Part shown: positions 35,118 through 43,526 of the stretch, one piece after another
Layout: every line of letters begins with the position of its first letter
Position numbering within the stretch: position 1 is the stretch's first letter
Assembly: GCA_945898015.1 (NCBI GenBank)
Contig: CAMDGM010000013.1
Location: 1 to 64,000 of the forward strand
Source of the DNA: PVC group bacterium
GTDB lineage: Bacteria > Verrucomicrobiota > Kiritimatiellia > CAIKKV01
DNA: 64,000 nucleotides
Reading direction: 5' to 3'
Notes under the pieces: generated by a model
Database searches by the model: none
What the model was told of the DNA's origin: nothing
What the model saw: the letters and a program-made list of their open reading frames with translations, nothing else
Program-made: the position numbers and the translations under genes

Positions 35118-36107
35118 ATGAAAATCATATCCGCTTTCATCATTCTGGCCGTGACTCTCGCGTTGCCTGTTGTGGCGGGCGCGGCCGCGGATAGCAATCA
35201 AGGGGCTTTGCTGCTTTCGTATTTGCGCCTCGAGATCGCCCAGCAGGCTGGTCCGTTGTCGGCGGCCATGGCCAAGGAGACGTCCCGCGAGAACCAGGAG
35301 GAGATCGCGCGCGCCGTCACGCAATGGACGGACACCCGGATCGCGGCGATTCGCGCCGGGTTGGAGTCCCGTTTCCCGGGCCAGTCACGCGATTTTTTCC
35401 GTCTTTACGTGGAGCGGTACACGACGTGCGAAGAGAAGGAGGACGCGGCGTTCCTGAAGCAAACCGCCGGCGAGCTCGGCCTGGCGGTTGCGCCGAAGGA
35501 TTATGCGGCCCTGCGGGCCGACTTGTTGCGGACGGCGCTCAAGCCGGACGTGATGGCCACGTCGCAATTGCTGGGCGAGGTGCAGACCTGGCTGGACGTC
35601 AAGCACCGTCAACCCGGGAAAACGCCTCCGCTCCAGGCGTGGCTGTCGCGGCGCGAGGACGCGCCGGTCCGGTCGGCTGCTCCGCGTCCTGTGAAAACAG
35701 ATCCGCTGGCCGCCGCGGAAGCCTCGGCCGGCAACTATACGGATTCGGCCGTTCCGGCCGACGCCAATCCGCTTGAAGCGATCTCCGCGCAGGAAAAAAA
35801 CCGCCGTGAAAAAAAACGGCAGGACGCGATCGTGGAAATGCAGCAGGTATCGGCCGAGCGCAAGCAGTACGAAGATCAGGCGGCGGCCGAGAAGACCGCC
35901 CGTGCCCAGGCGGAGTCGGAGGCGATGAAGCACCAGGCCGAGCAAATGGCCGCCGTCGAACAAACGGCGCTGCAACAGCGGCAGAACAGCTGGAGCGCCC
36001 ACCTCATGAATGCCGCGGTGTCGCTGGTGGGGTCTGTCGGTGGCGCGGCGGGCGGCGCGGTTGGCGCGGCGGCGGGCCTGCAGGCCGCCAACCGGATGTT
36101 TCCCTGA
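35118..36107 (+). CDS. Exported coiled-coil protein with C-terminal glycine zipper
   Basis: The protein has about 329 residues from the ATG at 35118; a GTG at 35109 overlapping the previous stop is an alternative. It has a signal peptide (IISAFIILAVTLALPVVAGA), a helical globular section, then a long charged coiled coil (about residues 225-290, RREKKRQDAIVEMQQVSAER). The C-terminus is a glycine zipper (LVGSVGGAAGGAVGAAAG), the kind of helix that inserts or oligomerises in membranes. It is the last gene of the CsgG-like operon and converges with the next gene without any spacer. I recognise no named family. Confidence 0.7.
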   Translation: MKIISAFIILAVTLALPVVAGAAADSNQGALLLSYLRLEIAQQAGPLSAAMAKETSRENQEEIARAVTQWTDTRIAAIRAGLESRFPGQSRDFFRLYVERYTTCEEKEDAAFLKQTAGELGLAVAPKDYAALRADLLRTALKPDVMATSQLLGEVQTWLDVKHRQPGKTPPLQAWLSRREDAPVRSAAPRPVKTDPLAAAEASAGNYTDSAVPADANPLEAISAQEKNRREKKRQDAIVEMQQVSAERKQYEDQAAAEKTARAQAESEAMKHQAEQMAAVEQTALQQRQNSWSAHLMNAAVSLVGSVGGAAGGAVGAAAGLQAANRMFP

Positions 36108-37058
36108 TCAGGCCGGGATGAGCGTGCGGAGCTCGGTTTCGCGGACCCGCCAGTAATTGGCCGATTCGATCACCAGGGCGTCGAGTTCCGCGGCCGGCGT
36201 GACGCCGTGCATGGATCGGTACACGTCCCCGCCCGGGCCTAGCGGCTCGCAGGTGCAGAAGCAGTCCTTGTTGTTGAATCCGGCGAGGTAGAGCGCGGCG
36301 ATGACCGCGTCGAAGTTATACACCCCGGTTCCGAGCGTGCGGCGGTTCGTGTCGGCCATGTGGAGGTTCGTCAGCCACGGCCCGTAGGTGACCAGCGCCT
36401 TGGCGGGGTCGTCCTCGTGGTGGAGCATGTGGTAGAGGTCGCCGTTGATGTGCCGCACGCCGGGGTGGTCCACGGCCTTGATGTAGCGCAGCGCATCCGC
36501 GCACGAGTGGCAGAAGCTGACCTCGTCGGAGCGGATGGGCTCGATGGCGGCGCGGATGCCGGCCTGGACGAAGGCGTCGGCGACGAGGCGGAGCGAGTCG
36601 ACGGAGCGGTCGAATTCATAGGCGTCGTAGGCGACGTTGCGGCCCACGGCGCCGGGCACCACGAGCATGTAGGCGACGCCGAGTTCGCGGCCGAAGTCGA
36701 GCTCGCGGCGGATGTAATCGATCGCGCGCTGGCGGCTGACGGCCGAGGTGCTGGACAGGTCGTTTTCCACGCTGAACATGCCGCAGATGCCGGCGGCCTT
36801 GACGCCGGTTTCCTCGAGCAGGCGGCGGACCTCCCCGGGCTTGTAGCCGAGGTCCGGCGTGTAGTGGTTGCCATGCAGCTCGATGAAGCCGATTTTGGCT
36901 TTGGCGAGGCGTTTCAGCGAGCGGGCCAGCGGTTCCCGGCCAAAGCCCCAGTTGCTCCAGGAGAGGTTCAGGCGGGGGGCGTCGGCGCTGATTTTGGACG
37001 CGAACGTCTTGAACAGGCGGGCTGCGCGGGCGTCATGGGGCTGGGGAGATAACATCAT
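36108..37058 (-). CDS. AP-endonuclease-2-type sugar isomerase/epimerase
   Basis: The 316-residue protein has the TIM-barrel pattern of the xylose-isomerase-like sugar epimerase family: FIELHGNHYTPDLGY, a Glu in RAAIEPIRSDE, HINGDLYHMLHHEDD, and a His in TNLHMADTNRR. These supply the divalent-metal site. It is divergent from a Gfo/Idh/MocA oxidoreductase with about 150 bases between starts, a common pairing in sugar and inositol breakdown in PVC bacteria. The start may be 37058 or 37055. The substrate is unknown. Confidence 0.85.
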   Translation of the reverse strand: MMLSPQPHDARAARLFKTFASKISADAPRLNLSWSNWGFGREPLARSLKRLAKAKIGFIELHGNHYTPDLGYKPGEVRRLLEETGVKAAGICGMFSVENDLSSTSAVSRQRAIDYIRRELDFGRELGVAYMLVVPGAVGRNVAYDAYEFDRSVDSLRLVADAFVQAGIRAAIEPIRSDEVSFCHSCADALRYIKAVDHPGVRHINGDLYHMLHHEDDPAKALVTYGPWLTNLHMADTNRRTLGTGVYNFDAVIAALYLAGFNNKDCFCTCEPLGPGGDVYRSMHGVTPAAELDALVIESANYWRVRETELRTLIPA

Positions 37059-37210
37059 GGGGTGCCTCTGTTTTTCGCGCAGTATAGGGCGGGGCCTGTT
37101 CCGGCGAAAGAAGTTTCTCGGCGAGGCCTGCCCTGCCGCCGGCTGTGGATGTGGTGGACTTTTTGAGCTGGGCGTTTTATGATGCCCCGTTTTTCAGAAA
37201 GGCAGGGCGC

Positions 37211-38446
37211 ATGAAGAAAATCGGGATTATCGGATATGGCGGCCGGATCGTGGCGATGGTCCGGCAGATGAAGCAGTTCAAGACGGACCTGGCGATTGTC
37301 GCGATCACGGATTTGAGGAATGACGAAATCCGGGCCCAGATGAAGAAGGACGGCCAGGATATCACGGCGATCCGCTTTTATACCGATGCCGGGCGCATGC
37401 TCGACCGGGAGGATCTCGACGGCGTCATGATCGGCACGCGCTGTTCGCTCCACACCCGCTATGCCTGCCAGGTCTTGAAGCGGAACCTCCCCTTGTTCCT
37501 CGAAAAGCCGGTGAGCACGACCCTGGCGGATTGGAAAACGCTTTATGCGGCTTCGAAAACGACCCGAAGCCCGGTCGTGGTGTCGTTCCCGCTGCGCGTG
37601 ACCGCGCATGTCCAGCAGGCGGTGGACATTCTCCGGCGTGGCGAGATCGGGAAAGTCCATCACGTGCAGGCGTGGAATAACGTGCCGTATGGAGCCTGTT
37701 ATTATCGGGACTGGTACCGGGATGAGAAAGTCACCCAGGGCCTGTTCCTCCAGAAGGCCACGCACGATTTCGATTACCTGACGTACATGCTGGGCTTCAA
37801 GCCCGTGCGCGTGGCCGGCATGACGGCCAAACTGGTCTATAAAGGAAACCGGAAGGCCGGCCTGCGCTGTGACGATTGCGCGCTGAGCGAAGAGTGCCCG
37901 GAAAGCCCGTTCAACACCTATTACCGGCTGGGCCAGACCGAGGGCGTCAAGCCGTCGAATCGCGAGTGCGGGTTTGCCAAGGATACTGGCAACGAGGACT
38001 CCGGCAGCGCGCTGGTGGAATATGAGACCGGCATGCATGTGAGCTATAGCCAGAACTTTTTTGCCCGGCGCGGGGCGGGCGCCCGGGGGGCGCGGTTCTT
38101 CGGCTATAAGGGCACGCTGGAATTCGACTGGTACACGAACGAGCTCAAGGTGTTTTATCATCACCTGCCCCGGTCCGTGGTGTATAAGTTCGAGCCCACC
38201 CGGTTCGGGCATGGCGGCGGCGATGCCGTGTTATGCTGGAACTTCCTCCAGGTCGTGGCGGGCCGGGAGGCGTCGGTGGCGCCCCTCCGCACGGGCTTGC
38301 TCAGCGCGCTCATGTGCCTGAAGGCCAAGGAGTCGGCGGAGACCGGAGCGTTCCTCGAGATCCCCGACCTGCCCGGGCTCGGGCCGGACGACAGCCGGCC
38401 GGTGAGCCGGGTTTACAAGAACGCCATTTTCAAGCACCTTGAGTAG
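37211..38446 (+). CDS. Gfo/Idh/MocA-family oxidoreductase with Cys-cluster insert
   Basis: From the ATG at 37211 the protein has 411 residues. It begins MKKIGIIGYGGRIVAMVRQM, an NAD(P)-binding Rossmann loop, followed by FLEKPVSTTL, the family lysine motif. After residue 215 is an insert with Cys at CDDCALSEECPESPF and another in RECGFAKD, spacing that could bind zinc or iron-sulphur. Family members oxidise or reduce sugars and cyclitols. It pairs divergently with the AP-endonuclease-type isomerase. An upstream ATG at 37145 exists but would put 22 residues before the Rossmann strand and lies in the promoter region. Confidence 0.88.
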   Translation: MKKIGIIGYGGRIVAMVRQMKQFKTDLAIVAITDLRNDEIRAQMKKDGQDITAIRFYTDAGRMLDREDLDGVMIGTRCSLHTRYACQVLKRNLPLFLEKPVSTTLADWKTLYAASKTTRSPVVVSFPLRVTAHVQQAVDILRRGEIGKVHHVQAWNNVPYGACYYRDWYRDEKVTQGLFLQKATHDFDYLTYMLGFKPVRVAGMTAKLVYKGNRKAGLRCDDCALSEECPESPFNTYYRLGQTEGVKPSNRECGFAKDTGNEDSGSALVEYETGMHVSYSQNFFARRGAGARGARFFGYKGTLEFDWYTNELKVFYHHLPRSVVYKFEPTRFGHGGGDAVLCWNFLQVVAGREASVAPLRTGLLSALMCLKAKESAETGAFLEIPDLPGLGPDDSRPVSRVYKNAIFKHLE

Positions 38447-38480
38447 CGAGCCGTTCCCGTAGGCGGGAGAGGAGGCCCCC

Positions 38481-38813
38481 ATGACCGAGCTCAGGATTAC
38501 GGCGCCGGACGAACAATTCTGCTCCGCCTGCGGGCAGGTAGTGAAAAAGGCCGCAGAGCTATGTCCCCATTGCGGCGTGCGGCGATTCCCCCCTCCGTAT
38601 GCCCCGCAGGAAGGCCGGGACTGGCTGGTGGCCCTCTTGCTGTGCGTGTTCACGGGCGGGTGGGGCGTTCACCGGTTTTATACCGGGCATATCGGGATAG
38701 GCCTGCTCCAGCTCCTGACGTGCGGGATGTGCGGGATCTGGACGATCATTGACCTGATCCTCATTGCCACGGGCGTGTATACCGATGTGGACGGCAAGCC
38801 CTTAAGGCGGTAG
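38481..38813 (+). CDS. TM2-domain protein with zinc ribbon
   Basis: The 110-residue protein has a zinc ribbon at the N-terminus (FCSACGQ, LCPHCGV) followed by a TM2 domain: two helices linked by a short loop, with GGWGVHRFYTGHIGIGLLQL and GIWTIIDLI. TM2 proteins are small inner-membrane proteins of unknown role. The start has a strong ribosome site (GAGAGGAGG). It is five bases upstream of the AlkD-like gene and 34 bases after the oxidoreductase. Confidence 0.88.
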   Translation: MTELRITAPDEQFCSACGQVVKKAAELCPHCGVRRFPPPYAPQEGRDWLVALLLCVFTGGWGVHRFYTGHIGIGLLQLLTCGMCGIWTIIDLILIATGVYTDVDGKPLRR

Positions 38814-38818
38814 TCCGG

Positions 38819-39553
38819 ATGAGTCTTGAGGGAATCCAGCGGGAGCTTGAAGCGGCGGGCAATCCGGCCAAGGCCAAAACGCTCCAGTGGTTTTTCAAGA
38901 CGGGCCCCGGCGACTATGGCGAAGGCGACCGGTTTCGCGGCATTGTGGTGCCGGTGTTGCGGAGCATTTCCCGGCGGCACCGGGAATTGGGATGGGGCGA
39001 CCTGTCCCGCCTGCTGCGGAGCCCGTTCCACGAGGACCGGCTGGCGGCGCTGATGGTGCTGGTGTTGCGCGTGGAAAAGGCGTCGGCGGCGGAGAAGGAC
39101 CGGGCGATGGCCTTTTATCTGGCGCGCACGCGGTTCATCAACAATTGGGATTTGGTGGATCTGTCCGCGCCAGCGGTGGTGGGCGAGCGGCTGCGGGAGA
39201 AAAAAGAGACCGCGCGGCTGTTTGAGCTGGTGCGGTCTCCGGTGTTGTGGGAGCGGCGCATCGCCATGGTGGGAAGCTATGCCTTTATCCGGGCGGGTTG
39301 TCCGGCGGTGGCCTTCCGGCTGGCGGCGCGGTTGTTGACGGATCCCGAAGACCTGATGCACAAGGCGGCGGGCTGGATGCTGCGGGAGGCGGGCAAGCGG
39401 GACCCGGCGGGATTGGTGGCGTTTCTGGAAAGGCATGCGCCCCGCATGCCCCGCACCATGCTGCGGTATTCGATCGAGCGGTTTTCCGAACCTGAGCGCC
39501 GCCGCTGGCTGGCGGTCCGGAAGGCGCCGGCGGGTCCTCCCCGGCGGGTTTGA
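38819..39553 (+). CDS. DNA alkylation repair protein, AlkD-like
   Basis: The 244-residue all-helical protein matches AlkD-type HEAT-repeat DNA glycosylases that excise alkylated purines. Characteristic stretches are FFKTGPGDYGEGDRFRG, FINNWDLVDLSAP, LWERRIAMVGSYAFI and MHKAAGWMLREAGKRD. It starts five bases after the TM2 gene. No other repair gene is nearby. Confidence 0.9.
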   Translation: MSLEGIQRELEAAGNPAKAKTLQWFFKTGPGDYGEGDRFRGIVVPVLRSISRRHRELGWGDLSRLLRSPFHEDRLAALMVLVLRVEKASAAEKDRAMAFYLARTRFINNWDLVDLSAPAVVGERLREKKETARLFELVRSPVLWERRIAMVGSYAFIRAGCPAVAFRLAARLLTDPEDLMHKAAGWMLREAGKRDPAGLVAFLERHAPRMPRTMLRYSIERFSEPERRRWLAVRKAPAGPPRRV

Positions 39554-39554
39554 C

Positions 39555-39583
39555 TTGACGGGCGGGGGCGTTGCGTTGATCAT
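39555..39583 (+). promoter_or_regulatory. Probable promoter of the AEC permease operon
   Basis: TTGACG (39555-39560) and GATCAT (39578-39583) are spaced by 17 bases, just after the AlkD-like stop. An overlapping TTGACT begins at 39550. The predicted start is about 20 bases ahead of the small ORF at 39609. Confidence 0.4.
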
Positions 39584-39608
39584 ATTTCCTTTCAAACGCG
39601 GGGAATCC

Positions 39609-39698
39609 ATGCTGGTCACAAGTCTGGTCGTCGGTTTTTTCCTGGTCATCGGCATTGTGGCCATGGTGGTGAATGCCCGGTCGGGGAATCGGGAGTAG
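39609..39698 (+). CDS. 29-residue single-helix membrane peptide
   Basis: The reading frame encodes MLVTSLVVGFFLVIGIVAMV followed by VNARSGNRE: one membrane helix with a short basic tail. The ribosome site GGGGA lies about four bases upstream. It sits between a probable promoter (39555-39583) and the AEC permease, whose ATG follows four bases after this stop. Position and composition support a real microprotein, perhaps regulating or stabilising the permease; it could also be a leader peptide. Confidence 0.5.
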   Translation: MLVTSLVVGFFLVIGIVAMVVNARSGNRE

Positions 39699-39701
39699 GC
39701 C

Positions 39702-40685
39702 ATGGCCGAATTTTCCGCCACCTTTCTCGTGATGTTCCGGGCCATGCTGCAGCTTTTCCTGATCGCCGTCCTGGCGGGGTTCCTGGTGCGGCGCAAGTGG
39801 GTGTCCCAGGAGCAGGTCCGGGCGCTGGCCGTGATCACCGTGAATGTGCTGTTGCCGTGCATGATCTTTGTCAACATTGCCCGGCAGTTCAAGCCGGCCG
39901 ACACGCCGGGCTGGTGGCTGCTGCCGATCCTGGGCGTGGCGGTCAGTTCGGCCGGCCTGCTGATGGCCCGGCTCCTGTTCAGCCGGGCGGAGCTGCCCCG
40001 CAAAAACCTCCTGCTGGCCATGGCGGCGCTGCAGAACTCCGGCTACATGGCGCTGCCGCTGGGCAAGATGGCCTATCCCGACCAGTTCGACCGCTTCGCC
40101 CTGTACACCTTCCTTTTCATCCTGGGGTACAGTCCGTTCCTGTGGAGCGTGGGCCGGCATTTGACGGCCGCGGGCGGGTCGCCGGCCGAGCCGCGCAGCC
40201 GGTGGCGCGGATTCGTCACGCCTCCCTTTGCGGCCAACCTGGCGGCCGTGGCGCTGGTGCTCGTGGGGGTCGCGGGCTTTATTCCGCCGGTGGCGCTGGA
40301 GGCCATCGACCTGCTGGGTTCCGCCACGGTGCCGGTGGCCACCTTTGTGCTGGGCGCCACGGTGGGCGGGATCGCGCTGAGCGTCTGGCCGCCGTGGGCG
40401 GATGCCGTCCGCGCGATCGGGGTCAAGCTGGTCCTGCTGCCGGGGCTGATGGTGACGGCGCTGACGGCGCTGACGGCCTGGACGCCGGTGCGCGTGGAGC
40501 CGCTGCTCGGAAACTTCCTGGTGATCCAGGCGGCGTCCGCGCCGGCGACGGCCCTGGCCCTGCAGGTGCGAAAATATGGCGGCGATGCGCAGCAGACGGG
40601 CAGCCTGCTGTTGATCAGTTACAGCCTGTGTCTGGTTACCCTGCCGCTCTGGCTGGGGCTCTGGTGTCTGATGGGCCGGTCCTGA
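39702..40685 (+). CDS. AEC-family (auxin efflux carrier) permease
   Basis: The 327-residue protein has about ten membrane helices and family features such as VNVLLPCMIFVNI, ALQNSGYMALPLGKM and a C-terminal ASAPATALALQVRKYGGD. AEC carriers move organic anions such as malate. The substrate cannot be read from the sequence. The gene directly follows the 29-residue membrane peptide, and its neighbours give no metabolic clue. Confidence 0.88.
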   Translation: MAEFSATFLVMFRAMLQLFLIAVLAGFLVRRKWVSQEQVRALAVITVNVLLPCMIFVNIARQFKPADTPGWWLLPILGVAVSSAGLLMARLLFSRAELPRKNLLLAMAALQNSGYMALPLGKMAYPDQFDRFALYTFLFILGYSPFLWSVGRHLTAAGGSPAEPRSRWRGFVTPPFAANLAAVALVLVGVAGFIPPVALEAIDLLGSATVPVATFVLGATVGGIALSVWPPWADAVRAIGVKLVLLPGLMVTALTALTAWTPVRVEPLLGNFLVIQAASAPATALALQVRKYGGDAQQTGSLLLISYSLCLVTLPLWLGLWCLMGRS

Positions 40686-40715
40686 CCGGGGGCGCCCCGG
40701 CGTGAGAATGGAAGC

Positions 40716-42668
40716 ATGATCGAGTTTCAACAAGTGTGCAAAAATTACGGCGGGCAGGACGTCCTGACCGACGTCGGATTCCGCGTCAGCCCCGGCGCCC
40801 GCCTGGGCGTGGTGGGGCCCAACGGCGCGGGCAAGTCCACGCTGTTTGCCCTGATCACGGGCGAGATTTCGCCCGACAAGGGCAAGGTGACGATCCGCAA
40901 GGGCGCGCGGCTGGGCTATGTGCGCCAGATGGTGCTGCCCAAGACGGACGACCAGGCGCTCATCGCGTATGTCGAGATGGCCATTCCCGAGCTCGGGGAG
41001 ATGGAGCGGGCCATGCACGATCTCGACCACCGGTTGCATGCGGGGCTGGAGGCGGACCCCGCGCCCGCGCTCCGGCTGCTGGGCGAGTTGCAGACGCGGT
41101 TCGAACACCTGGGCGGGTATGAGATGCGCAACCGGGCGGAAGCGGCCCTTAGCGGGCTGGGTTTTTCGGTGGCGGATTTCGAGCGGCCGTTCGTCGATTT
41201 CAGCGGCGGGTGGCAGATGCGCGCCGAGCTGGCCCGCGTGATCGTGGCCGACCCGGAGATCCTGCTGCTCGACGAGCCCTCCAACTACCTGGATATTCCG
41301 GCCGTCGAGTGGCTGCAGAAAAGCCTGCGCGAATTCAAGGGCACGCTGGTCCTGATTTCGCATGACCGCTTCCTGCTCAACACCCTGACCAGCGAAACGA
41401 TTGAGATCTTTTCCGGCAAGGCGACGCGGTATTCGGGGAATTACGACTATTACGCCCGCGAGCGGGTCCAGCGCCGCGAGCAGCTGCTGGGCGCCTACCG
41501 CAACCAGGAGCGCCAGCGCCAGCAGCTCGAGCGGTTCGTCGAGCGGTTCAAGGCCAAGAACACCAAGGCCGCCCAGGCGGCCAGCAAGATGAAGCAGCTG
41601 GACCGCATGGAGACCATTTCCGTGCCGGCCGAGCTGGTCAGCCCGGGCAAGATCCGCCTGGCCAAGCCCCCGCATTGCGGGCTGGAGGTCGTCCGGTTCG
41701 AGGAGGTCGGCTACTCGTATGACGGCCAGCGGTGGGTGCTGCGGGGCGTGGACCTCGGCATTTCACGGGGCGACAAGCTGGTGCTGATCGGGCTGAACGG
41801 CATGGGCAAGACGACGCTGTTGCGCCTGATCGCGGGCCAGCTGAAGCCCGGCGAGGGCCGCCGCGTCATGGGCCACCAGGTCCTCGTGGGCTACCAGTCC
41901 CAGGAATTTGCCGAGACCCTCGACCCGGCGCGCACGGTGTATGAGACGCTCAAGAACGCCGCGCCGGACATTCCGGAATCCGCCGCCCGCGCCCTGCTGG
42001 GGGGGTTCGGGTTTTCCGGGGACGCGGTCGAGAAGAAGGTGGCCGTGCTCAGCGGCGGGGAGAAGATCCGCATGGCGTTTGCGCGGCTCCTGGCCAAGCC
42101 GCCCAACCTGCTGGTGCTGGACGAGCCCACGACGCATCTCGACATCTCGGCGCGGGAAGCGCTCGAGCAGGCCTTGCGCGCGTTCGAGGGAACGATCGTG
42201 ATGGTCAGCCACGACATTGAGTTTGTGCGCCGGACGGGCGCCCGGGTGATTGCGATGACGCCGCCCGGCATTACGAGCTACGCTGGTGATTATGACTATT
42301 ACCACGAGAAGATGACCGCCCGGACTTCCGGGGTTGTGCGTGGCGACACCGCGGCCGCCGTGGCCGGCGAGGATCGCCGCGCCAAGCGGCGCGACCGGGC
42401 GGAGATCATCCAGCGGTTCGGCAAGATCCGGCGCGAGCTGGAGAAGCAGGTCCGGCTGAGCGAGGAGTCGATGCCGAAGCTGGAGAAGGAGCAGGCCGAG
42501 CTGGTGACGAAGCTGGCCGAGCCCGGGGTTACGGATTACATGGGGATCAACCGCCGGCTGTATGAGATCCAGATCGAGCTGGGGAAGGCGGCGGAGCGCT
42601 GGGAAAAAGCCTCGCGCGAGCTGGAGCAGACACAAAAAGATTTCGAGACGGCGACAAGTGGGTTATAA
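40716..42668 (+). CDS. ABC-F family ATPase
   Basis: The 650-residue soluble protein has two ABC cassettes: Walker [10 protein letters not shown] at 34-42 and GLNGMGKTT at 359-367. The signatures are FSGGWQMRAELARV and LSGGEKIRMAFARL, with LLLDEPSNYLD and LVLDEPTTHLD. A charged linker of the ABC-F type lies near residues 250-290 (RERVQRREQLLGAYRNQERQ), and a coiled C-terminus follows (about 545-650). It resembles Uup/EttA-type translation factors that act at the ribosome, not transporters. It is 30 bases after the permease. Confidence 0.93.
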   Translation: MIEFQQVCKNYGGQDVLTDVGFRVSPGARLGVVGPNGAGKSTLFALITGEISPDKGKVTIRKGARLGYVRQMVLPKTDDQALIAYVEMAIPELGEMERAMHDLDHRLHAGLEADPAPALRLLGELQTRFEHLGGYEMRNRAEAALSGLGFSVADFERPFVDFSGGWQMRAELARVIVADPEILLLDEPSNYLDIPAVEWLQKSLREFKGTLVLISHDRFLLNTLTSETIEIFSGKATRYSGNYDYYARERVQRREQLLGAYRNQERQRQQLERFVERFKAKNTKAAQAASKMKQLDRMETISVPAELVSPGKIRLAKPPHCGLEVVRFEEVGYSYDGQRWVLRGVDLGISRGDKLVLIGLNGMGKTTLLRLIAGQLKPGEGRRVMGHQVLVGYQSQEFAETLDPARTVYETLKNAAPDIPESAARALLGGFGFSGDAVEKKVAVLSGGEKIRMAFARLLAKPPNLLVLDEPTTHLDISAREALEQALRAFEGTIVMVSHDIEFVRRTGARVIAMTPPGITSYAGDYDYYHEKMTARTSGVVRGDTAAAVAGEDRRAKRRDRAEIIQRFGKIRRELEKQVRLSEESMPKLEKEQAELVTKLAEPGVTDYMGINRRLYEIQIELGKAAERWEKASRELEQTQKDFETATSGL

Positions 42669-42688
42669 TGTCAGGCAAGAGGTGATCC

Positions 42689-42919
42689 ATGCCGATTTAT
42701 GAATATGTCTGCCGTGCCTGTGGCCGCCCGTTTGAACATCTGCATCGGAGGCTGAACGAACCGGCTCCGGCGTGCCCGGCCTGCGGGGCCAAAAAGTCGG
42801 CCAAGCAGCTTTCCTCCTTTTCCGCGAAGGTGGGGGGCGGGTCGATGGACATGCCGCCGTGTGCCTCGGGCGGGTGCTGTTCGCGCAAGTGTCCTTCGGC
42901 CGGGGCGTGCAAGCTTTAA
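42689..42919 (+). CDS. FmdB-type zinc-ribbon protein
   Basis: The 76-residue protein begins MPIYEYVCRACGRPFEHLHR, the FmdB regulatory-protein signature, with zinc cysteines CRAC and CPAC. The C-terminus adds six further Cys (CASGGCCSRKCPSAGAC), a tail often seen in this family. Its role is unknown; members are proposed to regulate transcription. It lies 20 bases after the ABC-F gene. Confidence 0.85.
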   Translation: MPIYEYVCRACGRPFEHLHRRLNEPAPACPACGAKKSAKQLSSFSAKVGGGSMDMPPCASGGCCSRKCPSAGACKL

Positions 42920-42939
42920 ACCCGGAAGGAGGCCCCCGG

Positions 42940-43380
42940 ATGTGTATACCCGGTTCCGCCTGGCGCCTGCTGGTCCTGCTGGCCTTGTCGGGCGCGTCCT
43001 GCGTGTCGATTCCGCCGCATGGCCGGCCGGTATCCATGACGGTGACGGCGTATTGCCCGTGCGGGGAGTGCTGCTCCTGGGAGCGCAACTGGCTGTTTCG
43101 TCCGGTCGTGTCGGAAGGGCGGGCCAAGGGGCAGCGCAAGGCGGTGGGGGTGTGCGCCGACGGGACGCGGGCGAAAAAAGGGGTCCTTGCGGCGGATACG
43201 CGCTATTATCCGTTTGGCACCCGGATTTATGTGCCCGGGTACGGGGCGGGGGTGGTGCATGACCGGGGCGGGGCGATTACAGGGCCGGGTCGGATCGACC
43301 TTTTTTATCGGAGTCACAGCCAGGCCCTGCGGTGGGGGCGGCAGACATTAACGGTTTACGTGGAGGCGCCTTTGCCTTGA
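42940..43380 (+). CDS. 3D-domain lipoprotein
   Basis: The product is 146 residues from the ATG at 42940, preceded by GGAAGGAGG. The lipobox LSGASC (C21) predicts a lipoprotein. The body is a 3D (Asp-Asp-Asp) double-psi barrel like that of MltA and YabE: VTAYCPCGECC, LAADTRYYPFGTRIYVPG, VVHDRGGAI and GRIDLFYRSH, with the conserved aspartates in DRGG and DLF. It may bind or cut peptidoglycan. Confidence 0.85.
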   Translation: MCIPGSAWRLLVLLALSGASCVSIPPHGRPVSMTVTAYCPCGECCSWERNWLFRPVVSEGRAKGQRKAVGVCADGTRAKKGVLAADTRYYPFGTRIYVPGYGAGVVHDRGGAITGPGRIDLFYRSHSQALRWGRQTLTVYVEAPLP

Positions 43381-43420
43381 TTTGTTGAGGGGCCGGGCGT
43401 TTTTATAGTAGGATTTAAGG

Positions 43421-43448
43421 TTGACAAGAGCGTGTATGAGTTGATACT
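43421..43448 (+). promoter_or_regulatory. Probable promoter of the first tandem secreted protein
   Basis: A perfect TTGACA (43421-43426) is followed after 16 bases by GATACT (43443-43448). The same TTGACAAGA opens the promoter of the second copy at 45400, so both genes appear to share one promoter type. Confidence 0.45.
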
Positions 43449-43526
43449 GTATTCTTACAAATGGGAAAAAGCTTGTGGTTCGCGTCATTATTTTGAGGGG
43501 TTGATGAGATAATGAGGAGGGGGATC

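Noticed and set aside
39285-41675. 796-codon minus-strand open frame across the AEC and ABC-F genes
   Set aside because: It covers three unrelated real genes and is Arg/Gln/His-rich, as antisense shadows are.
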